64,000 bases of DNA, taken from assembly GCF_041296385.1 (NCBI RefSeq), contig NC_091015.1:60082345-60146344 (forward strand). Reading direction: 5' to 3'. Below the pieces are notes generated by a model. It saw only the letters and a program-made list of their open reading frames with translations. It was not told where the DNA came from and did not search any database. Of the stretch, positions 38,400 through 50,514 are shown in pieces; the stretch's first letter is position 1, and each line of letters begins with the position of its first letter. This DNA is from Aphelocoma coerulescens. Lineage: Eukaryota; Chordata; Aves; Passeriformes; Corvidae. Position numbers and translations under genes: made by a program.

Positions 38400-38860
38400 T
38401 CTGCCCGATTACAAACCGAACCTGCTACACAAACTAAGACTGCTGCTTTAGATAGACACATAGCAACATTTTCCAAAGGGACTAATGCTGAAATAAAGTA
38501 AAACTATGCCAGAATCCTCTTAATATGACAAGGAAAACAAAATAAAGCAATAAAATTAGCACCAACTCTCTTTTCTAGAATGCTTCCCCCTGTAGGTAAG
38601 GAAAGATACAGTTATTTCATATTTATTCACCTTTTTTTTCAGTCTATACATAAGGTAGAGCCATTTAGTTATTTCTCCCTGCAGGGAATGGAAAATATAC
38701 CAGTAGTGATTTCTTTTTTCTTAGATTTTGTTAAGAACTTCCCCTGAATATCTCCAAAAATCTTCCTCTAATATTTTCTCACTTGCTCTTTCATTGAAAG
38801 CAATCTTTTGACAAAGTTAGCATCCTATCAACCTTTTAAGCCAATGTCTGCTACCTAATG
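38400..38860. other. No gene recognised
   Basis: AT-rich sequence downstream of the LTR with no recognised element. Confidence 0.45.
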
Positions 38861-38861
38861 T

Positions 38862-38887
38862 AACATGAAGTTTTGTAACTTCATGTT
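38862..38887. repeat. Perfect 11-bp hairpin
   Basis: AACATGAAGTT (38862-38872) and AACTTCATGTT (38877-38887) are exact reverse complements separated by the 4-base loop TTGT. The sequence could fold in RNA from either strand. The arms are too short for a microRNA precursor. Confidence 0.85.
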
Positions 38888-38889
38888 TT

Positions 38890-41800
38890 TTATTTACTTA
38901 AAGTTCAATATGATTAAGTGTACTATTCTGCCTCAAAATCTCAGGCAAAAATATTTAGCATCAGATTTTAAGAAGTCTGTAGATATCTATACAAAGCTTT
39001 GAAAATTCTATTTTTTGCCTGTGGCTTGGAGTCTTAATACCTCCTTAAACCTTTAATCCCTGGGTCTAAATGCCCCTTTATGGCTGAGGAGTAGTATTAG
39101 GTTTTTACTTCCTCCTTTACAAAACAGGTTGCTGTAAACATAAATTAAGACTGTGAACTGACCACTGCTCAGATACCGGAGGTCTGTAAAATGCACACAG
39201 TCAAATAAGACCAACATGTAAAACAAATACCACACCCTGTCAGCTCTAATCACTTGTTAAGCAAGGTGTCCCAGAAACATTAGCATTTATTCTTTAGGTT
39301 CAGTGTCAAAATAAATCAGATAAAAAACCACCAAGAAGTTTCTATGCTTTTCAAAGTCAAAAGCTTAAACTTAAGACTCCAAGCCCAAAAAATTAATTTG
39401 TAGTTAAAAATGGACACCTGAGATTGCTCCCGCTGAACATGTGCCACTGAGACTTCTGCATGCAGCAGAAATAGTGAAAGGATTGGAGGAAAAAAAGAAA
39501 AGATCTTTACATACAGCAAAGATTTGCAGCGGGGTATTCTATTCAGCGCCACATATGGCACATGCATTTTCACTGTTTTATTTACAGCTTTGATTTCTTT
39601 TTCTGTCTCTTTCCCTTTTGAGTTCAAAGTACTTTCATTTTCTTGTGAGCTCTATTCTTAGCCAAGAAGATTCTTCTAACAGATCAGTGAGGGTAGTGGA
39701 AGGGAATCACCCAAGGTTGACAGCACATTCAGCATTGCTTAAGCTTCTGTTACTAAAGTAGGTACATCTGTCTTTTTCTTCTAGTTAATTAAACCAGCTT
39801 GATGTGCACTTGAATGTGGGAAACCTCAAGACAAAATGGTGAGGTAATGGTGCAATATTAAAGCTGTGAACTTTCTGTCAGAGTGAGATTTCTGTAATTA
39901 TTCAAACATTGGGAGAATTTATTTACCTCATCCTTGAGTCTGTTTGTTTCCTGCTCATTTCTGCTTCAGTTTCTCAGTTGCTGCTGTGCTCTGTCACTGT
40001 ATTTATACAATGCAAAAATATAAAGAAGTATTTTTCTGTTTGGGGGTAGGGGGGAGACCCTGTACAGAAAAAGCAATATGGCAGGTCCTTTATATCCAAT
40101 CAAGCACAAGTTACCTGTCCAAAATCCTAAGATTTCATTGTCTGAATGGACATCCCACAGACAAACAAAAAAACCCACCTCCAAAACCCAGAAATATTTT
40201 CAGACTTGCTTAGATTTTTAGAGATTTAACTCCTCCACGTATAGAACTGAGTCATATTTAATAATGAAAATAGTTACAAAGACAAAAAGTTAATACGTGT
40301 GATTTGCTTTATGCTTTTTAAAATTAAACTCAATTTGATCTTGATAGAGATCAAATTAATATTTTTGGTCACTAAGATTTGCATTTATTGTATACAAGCT
40401 GCACATGACAAAATCATTCCTTTCTCCTATAGACAAACAACAGCACTGCTGGGCCATCCTTTACCTTCTTCAAGGCCTTTTATTGAAAACTTTCCACAAA
40501 TATTACAAAAATTAGTGTTCTGAATTTGATCAAATACCAGACTCACGACTTAACCTCTGTCTACATACAGATTTTAGAAGTGGTAACTTAAAAAATATGA
40601 AGTTTTTATTACAAACCAGGATAAAATCTCATGTAGAAGAGGGAGAAATCAAGGCTGAACAAGTGACTGCATTTGCAGAAGTTTTTGACTTTTGACTGTC
40701 TGCTATCAATGCCCACATACTGTCATTTAAATTTTAATGAAGCACGACTGCTGCACTTAAATATATATCTTGATAAAAGGAAAAGGACTATACTAAAAAA
40801 TAGCAAGGACAAGTGGTGTTTTCTATGATGAAAAGTATGCTACGTAGTTTGTGTCTCATGAGAAGAAACTCATTTCAATACATAATTTTAATTTTTTTTT
40901 TGGACTAACCTGTTTTGACTGCACGGAACAACATTAAAGCCCATCGAGATTCATGAAAACATATGGAAAGGCCTTCTGGCTTTAAACAATGTGGTTAATC
41001 CAGAACTTCATTCTCACATGAGGAAAAGTAAAGAAATTGACTGATGTGTTAGTCTTCTATTGCACAGTTTTGCTTTGGTTTTTTAAATTAATATGCTGAC
41101 TGAAGTGCTTCAGAGGGTAGAGTAATCAGGGGACTGGAACTGTAGTGTGAAATACACTATGATTTACAAGGCACTGTAAGGGAAGAAAGAATGATTCATG
41201 CTTTCAAAATCTGCCTACTGCATCCACAGAACTACAGCTACAAAGTACTCACTTCTGTGAAAAATTCCCCATTCTCTGTTATATCAGTGACAATTATTGG
41301 CGTTACAGCAGCACCTACAGGATCCAGTCAAGACTGGAGACCCATCGGGCCGAATGCTTTTTGGGAATGTAATGCCTAGTGAAATAGAATAAATAGGCTG
41401 GACAGACAGAATGGGCAAAAAAGACAGAAGATTGAGTTCAGTTCCTCAGGGATAAGTCAGCGAAAGACCTAAAGCTAGAACCCATCTGCCCTGACTGCCA
41501 TCCACTGGTTCATTAGATCATGTAGGATTAGATTATGTAGCCTCTATTTGACACTTTTTATTATGTTAGGTCACCTATATGAAATAGTCACATAAATGGC
41601 TTAACCCACATTTAAATACCTTTTTTTTTTTTTTTTGACAGATACATTTATATCCATTTTTACACAGAGAACATCAGAACAACACCTAGTTGTGTGTAGG
41701 AACATAATTTCTAAAAGATAGATGTCATTCTTTTTCAGATGTATTTTCCAGTTTGAAAAGAATCCTTGTATTTTTCAAAGGGGTACTGAACAACTTATTG

Positions 41801-42790
41801 AATTTAAACTATCACCAAATTCATTAAAAGCAATTTTAAAATTTAGCAGTTTATTTTATATCACTGGAATATCTCAGGTACTTGAAATAACACGTAGTTG
41901 TCACTGAAAAAAAAAAAACAAAACAGTATGAATCACAATAAAACACATACTCCTACCTGTTTTTTCCTGAGATGCTGCTGCCAACCTGTATGCACAGCCA
42001 GCATATGTGCAAGCTTGTCAATCCTCAAAGGCATGTCTTTGTTTTTATATAGGAAATTATCACATCTCGCACTTTCCCAAATTACATGTCACTTTAAAAA
42101 CTGACAGACTATAATACAGAATTTCACTTCTGTTTTTAAGTTTCTCCCTGACCAAATTACCTAGATTGCCCTGGAAGCTAAATCAATTTCTTACCACTTC
42201 TATGATACTGTCCATCAGCATTTGCCCTATGGAAAAGGTCTGTCAAGGAGTGAGTTCTGAAATTGACTCTGGAAAAGCATAAAGTTAAATCCCGAGTTTA
42301 CATGGTACACTTCTGTGAAAGGCAATAAGACTGTGCATGGATTGCCTTCCAATAGTCTCTGAGCAACATGGGTCAGCATTCAGGCTGCTGAAAACAAGAG
42401 AGAAGGTGTGTAAAAGAAACCTTACAAAGATCACTATCCTCTGATTATGTGGTAGCTTCAAACAAAAAAACACCACACCAGGACCATCTTTGCAGACATT
42501 AAGCAAACTTCTGTGATTTACATAGCAGAGCAGTAGAGATAAGACTGTTGGTCATATAAAAATATGACACTGACTATGCGAATGATTATGGTTGGATTTG
42601 TTGCTAATACAGTATCTAAATATTGCCAATGCAGTATATAACATAAGCAGGTCTAAAGGGTTATAATACAAGCAGGTTTAGTTAAAAATGTACAAGTATA
42701 TAGTCTTTGGCCTTACAGAATGCACAGTTTCCAAGCAATAGAGCACCTGTGGAGCTACTTTAAGAGTTTATCTCCATATGTGACTGGATC
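38890..42790. other. AT-rich stretch, no gene recognised
   Basis: A 16-bp T run lies at 41621-41636. Frames up to 103 codons occur without support. No repeat family is recognised. Confidence 0.45.
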
Positions 42791-43205
42791 TTAGTGGTTT
42801 TACTCATCTGTCCAAAAGTAAGTGTTGCCCATCTTTGTGCTGGACTTACCCTGCAGGTATCCCTGCCACAGTGGAGGGATCTGCCTGGAGGCTGCCTGCA
42901 GCCTTGGGAGACCAGCTGACCTGGCTGGCCCAGTCTCCAGCAGCATTTTATGCCCTTTTGTAGGCCAAGGTGTGCCAAAGTCAATTGTAATCATCACAGC
43001 TCCCCCATCTCTGGAATGTATTAATTATGCAATCATCCCAGCTTGCTTCTCCTGCAATTCCTACCTGGCCATCTTATCTTAGGACAGCTCCTACCAGGAG
43101 CACTTTATCTTAGGGCAAATCATACTGCCCATCAGAGACAATGCCAAGGGAGGGGACGGGGGAGGAGGCATGTGAAGACCTGACTATCTTTCATCACCAT
43201 CACAA
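42790..43205 (-). mobile_element. Possible diverged LTR (minus strand)
   Basis: This GC-richer block of about 400 bp differs from its AT-rich flanks. On the minus strand it opens near TGTGATGGTGATG (plus 43192-43204), carries a purine-rich U3-like part, and has a TATA-like GCATAAAATG (plus 42944-42953) followed by a GC-rich U5-like part. A 6-bp hairpin (GCTCCT, ACC, AGGAGC) lies at 43087-43101 between two copies of TTATCTTAGG. I found no AATAAA in the expected place and no flanking duplication, so the LTR call is an inference from layout. Confidence 0.35.
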
Positions 43206-44290
43206 CTTAAAAGTATTAAAACTTTTGGATTTAACATCATGTTATGCACTGTTATCATAAACTTCCACTCCACAGCACAGCAAACTTTGGATGTCAAAGA
43301 GAAAAATGTCCTATTTAATGAGGAGCTGTTGCACTCAGCTTATTTGACTGATTGTACCTTCTTGCTTATATACCAAGGCAGCTTTAAAACCAGAGCAACT
43401 GCCACATACAGCTTTCAAATCAAGGACATTTGCATTTTGGGAACAATCAATTAGTTCATATTCACCTCATAATTTTGTTTCTTCTGTATGAAAATAGACA
43501 GCATAATTGACAAAAAGTAATTTAAAAAGGAATATAATCATTAGACATTAAAGACGGTTTTTTGGTTTTGCTTTTAAAGACTGACATGGTTTATATCTTA
43601 TTCTAAGTAGGAATTACAAGGGAAAAATTGCAACATAAAGCATCCCATCATTCAAAATGGAATCTCAACAAATGCTGAAGGAAAACTTTACTTACTTTCC
43701 AGATTACAAGGCAATTTTGCATAGTAATTTTTCTTTTGCACTTTGTGGTGCTCCCTTTTTTTTATTGTGGGCTTAAACAATAAAGATTTGCCCTATTCTA
43801 CAATAACCAATTCAGTATGCTATTTCCAAATGCAAATTGTAATTTTATATTTTCCTTTTTTTACTGTCACATCCAAATACTTTTTCTAATGATAGCACCT
43901 CTACTGGGATAATATCAAAACAATACGGTTTCTATTGCAATTCTATTGAACACTTTTATAATAATGTCAATTCTAGGTAAAATGGAGAAAAATATCCAAT
44001 GAAAGGCTGAAGTTCTGGGTAAGAGGGCATTTTTATATCCATTATTTAAAGAGTCTTATTTTATTCTTTATCATAGTGTGTACAGAGGGCAAGAGAAAAC
44101 TGCACCTTGACAGTGGCTACCACACAAGTCAAACACTTCACAGGTGCTCAGATGTACACATTACATCTTCTTTGGCAAGATCTTTACCGTCATCCTTGGC
44201 AGCTCAAATAAATCTCTCTTCACACTGAATGTGTTATTCAAACAGATGTAGATACAAAAATGCTGCTAGCAAGGATTTTCTTGCTGTTTT
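43206..44290. other. AT-rich stretch, no gene recognised
   Basis: No element is recognised. Confidence 0.45.
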
Positions 44291-44295
44291 CTAAG

Positions 44296-44323
44296 TCTGT
44301 GAGAGACTTTTCTCTCTCACAGA
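44296..44323. repeat. Perfect 11-bp hairpin
   Basis: TCTGTGAGAGA (44296-44306) and TCTCTCACAGA (44313-44323) are exact reverse complements with a 6-base loop (CTTTTC). It lies about 80 bp upstream of an LTR-like segment. Confidence 0.85.
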
Positions 44324-44403
44324 AGAGGTAGCAGAGTTATGTAAACAACCAAACCACCTGCAACCTTGAAAAGTCTTGTTTATGGTACAGTAGAAAAATA
44401 TTT

Positions 44404-44590
44404 TGACAATGGATGTTTTAGGATTTTAGCCAATCACCCCAAGGGGTGGCTGATCCTTTGTCCAATTAGACTATGAAGAAAAAAGTCTATAAAAGAGTTT
44501 GCAAAATAATTAAATAAATCAATCTTGCTGCACAATTCCTGCCTGCTGGATCTTCTCTCCTCCTCCTCCCTACGGCTGCAGGACACGGTG
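44404..44590 (+). mobile_element. Compact LTR of an endogenous retrovirus (ERVK-like)
   Basis: The promoter order is clear: CCAAT at 44430-44434, the inverted repeat CACCCC-AA-GGGGTG at 44435-44448, TATAAAAG at 44488-44495, then AATAAA at 44513-44518. A pyrimidine-rich U5 (CTTCTCTCCTCCTCCTCCCT) follows and ends near GGCTGCAGGACA (about 44585). The text CAATCACCCCAAGGGGTGG and TCCAATTAGAC recalls avian ERVK-type LTRs. The exact ends are unclear; candidate TG starts lie at 44404 and 44414. The segment is short for a whole LTR, so U3 may be truncated. No clean target-site duplication was found next to TG/CA ends, and no viral genes flank it. Confidence 0.65.
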
Positions 44591-44649
44591 ATATACCCTA
44601 GGGCCCAGGCCTGTGGTAATAAACAGATACCATATGAGATCAGTAGAAC

Positions 44650-47600
44650 AAGAACACATGCATAAATACTTTTGATGTAGTATGAAATGTTATCTCAGTA
44701 CTCATCCACCTCTGCATACACATATAAGTACAATGCCTTAATAGGTTCCAAGAATAATCCTGTAATTTTATTGCTCTGTTTAATGACTAAATGTATTACA
44801 AGGAAATTGTCCATTAGTAGAAGGAATGGACGGAGTTAGTAGAGATTTAGAAATATTCCTTTCTAAATGCACAGGATGTATTTGTCCCATGACTGACTCT
44901 GCCAATAGAGAGAGATGTTTTGCAATCAAAAAGAGTGCACTTAAATCCCAGTCTCTAAAATAATGATATTATTACAGTATTCCTTAAAATATAAGACTAG
45001 GAGTGAGATCTGTGGAGAGTCTGCTGTTATATATGCAAAGGCACTAAACCTACTATAGTCTTTTCATGTGAGAGACAATATTTCCAGCTAAAAAATACCA
45101 GAATAATAAAATGTAGAGTGAACTCCATCTATGTGCTGAGCAGGTGTAAGTTTTGGTCTACACTTTAGCCAAGAACAGTTCAGAAACAGGGAGTAAAGAG
45201 ACAGGCATTCTACTAATAAGTCTCTTCAGCTATGTTTCCTCATTTTCAAATGTGTATAATATAGTTTCTTTTGACCCCATGTCAGTGAATGGGATTTTCC
45301 ATTCTGGCAGCTGTCCGGATGGTTAACATACCACCTGCAACTGGTACAATGAACAATGCCCTGTGAGATCAAATGCAATGGTGCACTTTTCCACTTGTGA
45401 CTGATTCCCTCAATTTTTCCTTTCTGACAGTCTTGATTTTTCAGACCTTTCACAAAGTTCCATGCTCTTCATTGCTCTCTGGGACACATCCCAATCTCCA
45501 GAGAGACAAAAAAAGCAAAATGCTAAAGGAGAAGCAATCTTCATGTCCTGTGGTGAATCTGCAAGCTGAATGCAAGATAACCAACATACAGAACAAGATA
45601 CCAGAGCTAAAATGAGGACATCTATCTTGTCTATACTATTGACTGGCAGACAACTACCTCAGTCTATAAATATTACCCACCAGGATGAGCCTAATTTGAG
45701 CCTTCCCTGAATTGCAGACAGATTGCACACCAGGTAACTCTCCCTTACTTGGAACAGATCCTTTGTAAGAGACTGACAGCATGCTGAATTAATAATAATG
45801 AAACATTACTAATCCAGGTAGCTACTCAATATTAATTATTACAAACTTTGTACGGATAAATCTATTAGACATAAACAGTTTTCCAAGTCTGAGAGTAAGA
45901 TTGGACCTGGCCACACCTAAGCTGCATAAGGAATTTAGAAAGCAATGGGGTGCATTCTGAACCTCAGGACTTAGTGGTAAAGGTCTTCCTCATTCTTTTG
46001 AATCTGTGGTCATAAAATAAAAAGTTCTTCCATAAGGGTTTTCTAAAGACCTGCCTTTATATCCACAAGAGGGGAAAACCAAAAGGAAAATCTTCCCTGG
46101 ATGTCCTTATGATGCTGCAAGTGGCTACATGAAATTAGTTCTGGGTATATATAGACATATTTCCAATTAGAAGAATCATCGATCAGAAAACAGTTTTAAA
46201 ATCTTAATCATGGGAAAAAGGATGAAACAGTGATTTAAATTTAGAAAATATATATGATTTTGAAGTGCAGTTCTGTTTTTCCTCTTCACCTTGAGCTGAT
46301 TAAGAACTCCTGAGAATGCAAGTACTGGAACTGAGACAGATAATGAGTAATGTGTTATAATTTAAGACAGTGTAGAAGGCGTAGATCTACTGTCTGTCAA
46401 TATCTTTACTCCAGTCAAAATTGTTCCTACTTTGTAAAATTGCACTGCTTGAGAAAACATAGAATTTAGAAAGAGGTAAAATTAATCTGAGGTCATTTTG
46501 TAGGTGTTCCTGCCTCCTCTATTGGGCAGTCTGAGTACAAACTGAAGTTACTAAATCAGTACCCAAAGTTTATGAAGCCTTTCAAACTGTGCTTAACTGC
46601 CTTGCAGCAGGAAGACTTTGTTTCTAGAGTCACCCACTGCAGAAGTACTATATTGCCTTCTGAAAGCCACAAGTTGCCATAGAAGGTTGGATATTAAAAA
46701 AATTATCCTTTGTACTTGAGAACAGATCCTCTCCACAGCCAGTGAATCGCTGGAGTTAACTGGCTGTGAAATGGGAAGTTGCAAGAGGGATAAGGGAGTT
46801 GGAATTGTTTAATCAGCATTTTGCTAACTCAGACATAGAGATCCTGTCATTCTATTTCAACTGTATGATAGCTATGGATGATGGCACTGTTGCCCCTGGG
46901 CCTCATATCACAATACTCTTAGAGCTGTTAGCACTGTCCTCCAAATTCCAAAATTGGTATAAATTTTAAAATAGGACAAGGGCATCTTGGTTTAACAAGA
47001 GACAAGGAACACACATTTTAACTGTATGCACTTATAAGCAGTGGAGTCCAACTAAGGACTACTCACCTCTTGACCAACAAGAATTATATTCTTACTACTT
47101 TTCCTGTGTATCTGCAACAGAGAGACCCCAGCAAACTAAAATTTTTGTCAGGCAAACAAATTCCTTCATGCTGTGAAGACACTGACAGACTGTGGTCCCA
47201 AGAGACTTCACAAAACACCAAACCCATTTAAAGCAGATCTGTATAGTAAAGGTATCACCAGACCTATCAATCACATCACACTTCACAAGTACGATCAGCT
47301 ATGAAAAGAAGCACCAACAGTCCTGTTTTCTGGGCTCTGAAAAAGAAAATGTGATTTCGGCTAATGAGACCTGTGTGAAGGCACTATCCAATCACTACCC
47401 CAGCCTAAGTGCAATTGTACAGAAAAGAGCTGTACATTTAAATATGAAGCTACTTTAAAAAATAAAGGGAAACAGCTCTGTCTCTGAACTATTTTCTACT
47501 TTATATTCAATTCTCAAAGATTTCAAAGACTAAAAACCAAGATAGACAGCTGCCTACTGTCCTTTCAGGCATGCAGCAACAATAGGATTTGCTTATGCAA

Positions 47601-48275
47601 TTAGTGATAGAAGGAGTTGGAGAAATAGATGGAGGAGCCTACAGTTGCATGGAAGTTCTAATTCATAGAAGGAGAGCAAGACAATCTGTTCCCCTTAAAT
47701 CTGAGTAAAGATTCTTTATTTAAGAGGAATTAGCATGATTCAAAATGTTCCAATTAAGTAGTTGTATCTCTTAAACTAAATGGATATAAACATTACCAAG
47801 TGCTATTTATAGCTGCTTGTCTTTCTAACTCAATTCGTTCTATGGAAGCATTTCTCCAGACCTTTAGCCATTGTCTGAACACCTCTCATTGGAATTGGCA
47901 GAGCAATTTTTTGGTTGCTACTGTATAAGATAGACAAAGCACTAGCCTGAAGCACTTTCTGACCTTTAACTGCCATATTAATATCTATAATTGGAATTGA
48001 AAGACCATTTAGGCTGAATATCAGCACAACAAAGAAACTTGAACAGTTATGATTATCTCATTAAAGCCATGGACCATATAAGCCCCCTGAGAAATGGGGC
48101 AAGAGAAAGGGTTCTGAGGATTAGCCCCATTAAGCTGTTTTTCCCAACCTTACTTTGGCAGTTCTAACAAAGACAACAATCCCAGATCCTGTTGTTTGAA
48201 TTAAATGTTTGATTCAAGTGATTTATAAGTTCATGCTTCAGAATGCCGTCACTGTCTGCAACAAATTAAATTATT
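44650..48275. other. AT-rich stretch, no gene recognised
   Basis: No repeat family or convincing exon is seen. Confidence 0.45.
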
Positions 48276-48278
48276 CAG

Positions 48279-48635
48279 AATCATGAACCATTGAACCGTA
48301 TTTTCAAAGCTGTAACACCAAAGTCTGTTACAGTAGAAATTGTCAAGTTGCACTACACTTTGTTTCAAGAAGTTTCATCTGAGATTTGCAGTAAAACTAC
48401 CTCCTACTCTCTAAGGACATGGAAGAACTTAGGGAATTTTTTTTCCAAAACTTTTTGAGTTGCCAAAAGTTTGTCTGAGTCCTGTCCCTCCTCTAATACA
48501 GCCTATGAATACAGCAACTTTACCTATAACACTGGTGGCATAGGTTTGCTACCTGATAAGCAGGAGTTTTATCTGTGTGAGGTGAAAGTGCCTGATGTCT
48601 CAGAAGAGATAAAGGTGGTTGCTATTTATCAGTGA
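48279..48635 (+). pseudogene. Broken reading frame with weak immunoglobulin V-like features
   Basis: After an acceptor-like TTAAATTATTCAG (ending 48278) a phase-0 frame runs for about 118 codons with a single internal stop (TGA at 48456-48458) to a TGA at 48633-48635. The 3' half is protein-like and contains LLPDKQEFYLCEVKV, which recalls the F-strand Y-x-C signature of Ig V domains. The following EEIKVV could be a G strand, and an earlier KLHYTLF recalls the region after the first cysteine in CD28-type domains. The roughly 355-bp length is close to a CD28/CTLA4-type V exon. Against this: the first conserved cysteine is absent, a stop interrupts the frame, no donor is convincing, and no leader or transmembrane exon was found. 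A decayed Ig exon is an inference; chance is quite possible. Confidence 0.2.
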
Positions 48636-48639
48636 TTAC

Positions 48640-49590
48640 ACACTATACTTGCCCCACTGTGTTCTGTGCACTTAGCAATTTTCTTTATATGTGCACATGC
48701 ATGAGAGAATAATACCTTTTTTTTAAAATATAGTTTGTTCTGCACTGTCCATAGCTTTTAGCTTTTATTTTGGTTCTCTAGGTGCACTGTATTTCAGGCA
48801 CATCAGCTAGATGGAATGGAGTTTTGACAAAGAATCCCGTGATGAAACAACTCCAAGAAACTCTCTGAGAAAGGTTAAGACACCTGAGGTTGAGTTTCCT
48901 GCTTGGGTCTTTGAGAATTCACATGTTAATTGAGAAAGTGGACATGCAAGAGCTCTTACAGTAACAGATTTGTGCCTCCATCTTTTCCATATGCTTTTGG
49001 AAAGTGGCCAGGACATAGCACGATTTGTGACTTGTGAGGTCTTAATAGCCTACGCAGCTTCAGGCACTTGCTATTATAAAGATTTAGCATTTCTAAAGAG
49101 GTTTTCAATAGTGCTGTCTTCAAGCCTACCTGCAGCAGCATGCTTTCCCTTCTTCTGCTCCGACACTGCCATCAGCACTGGAGGAGAAGGAGTCCTATTA
49201 GGGTATGGGGGGTTTAAATTTTTGTCTGTGAACTACCATCCACTTCTTCCAGCATGTTGTCATTCTGCAGATTTGACAGAAATATCAGGAAGAGATTAAC
49301 ATGCAGGAACAGAACTGACCCCATTTACAACTACAGCTGCCTCAGATCACATCCTATGATGTTCTCTCCAGCACTGCTGAATTTTTAAGCTCCCTGGGAT
49401 GTAAGAAGGGTATGATTTTATTCAAATAAAACAGGTTACCAGAGACCACATAGAATCATCTAAGGTATCCACTACTCTCTGTTCTTGCTAGTCATCAAAC
49501 AGATATGGAGATGCCCTTGTTCTGCCCAAAGGTTATTTCCTTGGTCTTCAATCTTGGGTCAAGGCAGCTCCGTTGTCTAGAGATTAGATA
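48640..49590. other. AT-rich stretch, no gene recognised
   Basis: No repeat family or convincing exon is seen. A 109-codon plus frame (48970-49299) has no supporting signal. Confidence 0.45.
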
Positions 49591-49800
49591 AAAGAAAAAG
49601 GGTAGGCAGGGGAGGGAAGCCAAGAAAACAGGCAGGAACTCAGAAGGAGGAAGGGCAGGAACCAAAGCAGGCACCAGACTCAGGTCAGGAGTCAGAGTAG
49701 AAAGTAGAATAAACATTAATACTAGAGCAGAAGCAGGAACTAAGTCAGGTGTAAGGACTTACATGGGCAGCCAGATCAGGAGCAGGAAAACTTGCTCAAG
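49591..49800. repeat. Degenerate purine-rich CAGGAAC-type repeat patch
   Basis: GCAGGAAC, CAGGAACTCAG and TCAGGAGTCAGAG variants recur irregularly over about 200 bp. It resembles an old minisatellite or purine-rich low-complexity DNA. No exact period can be given by eye. Confidence 0.4.
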
Positions 49801-50092
49801 ATAAAAGCTTTAGAGTCAGATATAAATGGGGGGGAAAAACCCCAAATCAAACCAAAATGAAACCACCATCATAAGCCACAGATAAGTTTTTAACTGAAGT
49901 GTGCTGCACCCAATTAAATACTCTCAGGAATTTCCACCAATTTCCCTATCAATATCTGTCCAGTGTGAAGGCCTTAGTAACCATCCTGCTGAGAGTTTAA
50001 TTGCAGTTCATAACCCATTGGATTTAACTTCACAAAAATCTGGTGCTTTTACACTACTGAAGAAAAAAAAGAGGAGAATAGAGAAGAAAAGA
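49801..50092. other. No gene recognised
   Basis: AT-rich lead-in to the pentanucleotide array. Nothing is recognised. Confidence 0.45.
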
Positions 50093-50510
50093 GGAAAGGA
50101 AAGGAAAGGAAAGGAAGGAAAGGAAAGGAAAGAAAGGAAGGAAAGGAAAGGAAAGGAAAGGAAAGGAAAAGGAAAGGAAAGGAAAGAAAGGAAAGGGAAA
50201 GGAAAGGAAAGGAAAGGAAAGGAAGGAAAGGAAAGGAAAGGAAAGGAAAGGAAAGGAAAGGAAAGGAAAGGAAAGGAAAGGAAAGGAAAGGAAAGGAAAG
50301 GAAAGGAAAGGAAAGGAAAGGAAAGGAAAGGAAAGGAAAGGAAAGGAAAGGAAAGGAAAGGAAAGGAAAGGAAAGGAAAGGAAAGGAAAGGAAAGGAAAG
50401 GAAAGGAAAGGAAAGGAAAGGAAAGGAAAGGAAAGGAAAGGAAAGGAAAGGAAAGGAAAGGAAAGGAAAGGAAAGGAAAGGAAAGGAAAGGAAAGGAAAG
50501 GAAAGGAAAA
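50093..50510. repeat. Long (GGAAA)n pentanucleotide array
   Basis: The array covers about 418 bp. The left part (50093-50224) is interrupted by GGAA, AAAGG and GGGAAA variants. The right part (50225-50509) holds 57 perfect GGAAA units in a row (285 bp). The plus strand of the array is pure purine. Because that strand lacks T and the other lacks A, no stop codon can occur in any of six frames, which explains the long Lys/Glu/Arg/Gly and Phe/Leu/Ser/Pro frames that overlap it; these are not genes. The perfect right side and degraded left side indicate recent expansion from one end. Such homopurine mirror repeats can form triplex (H-DNA), and their length is likely to vary between individuals. 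Confidence 0.97.
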
Positions 50511-50514
50511 GCAT

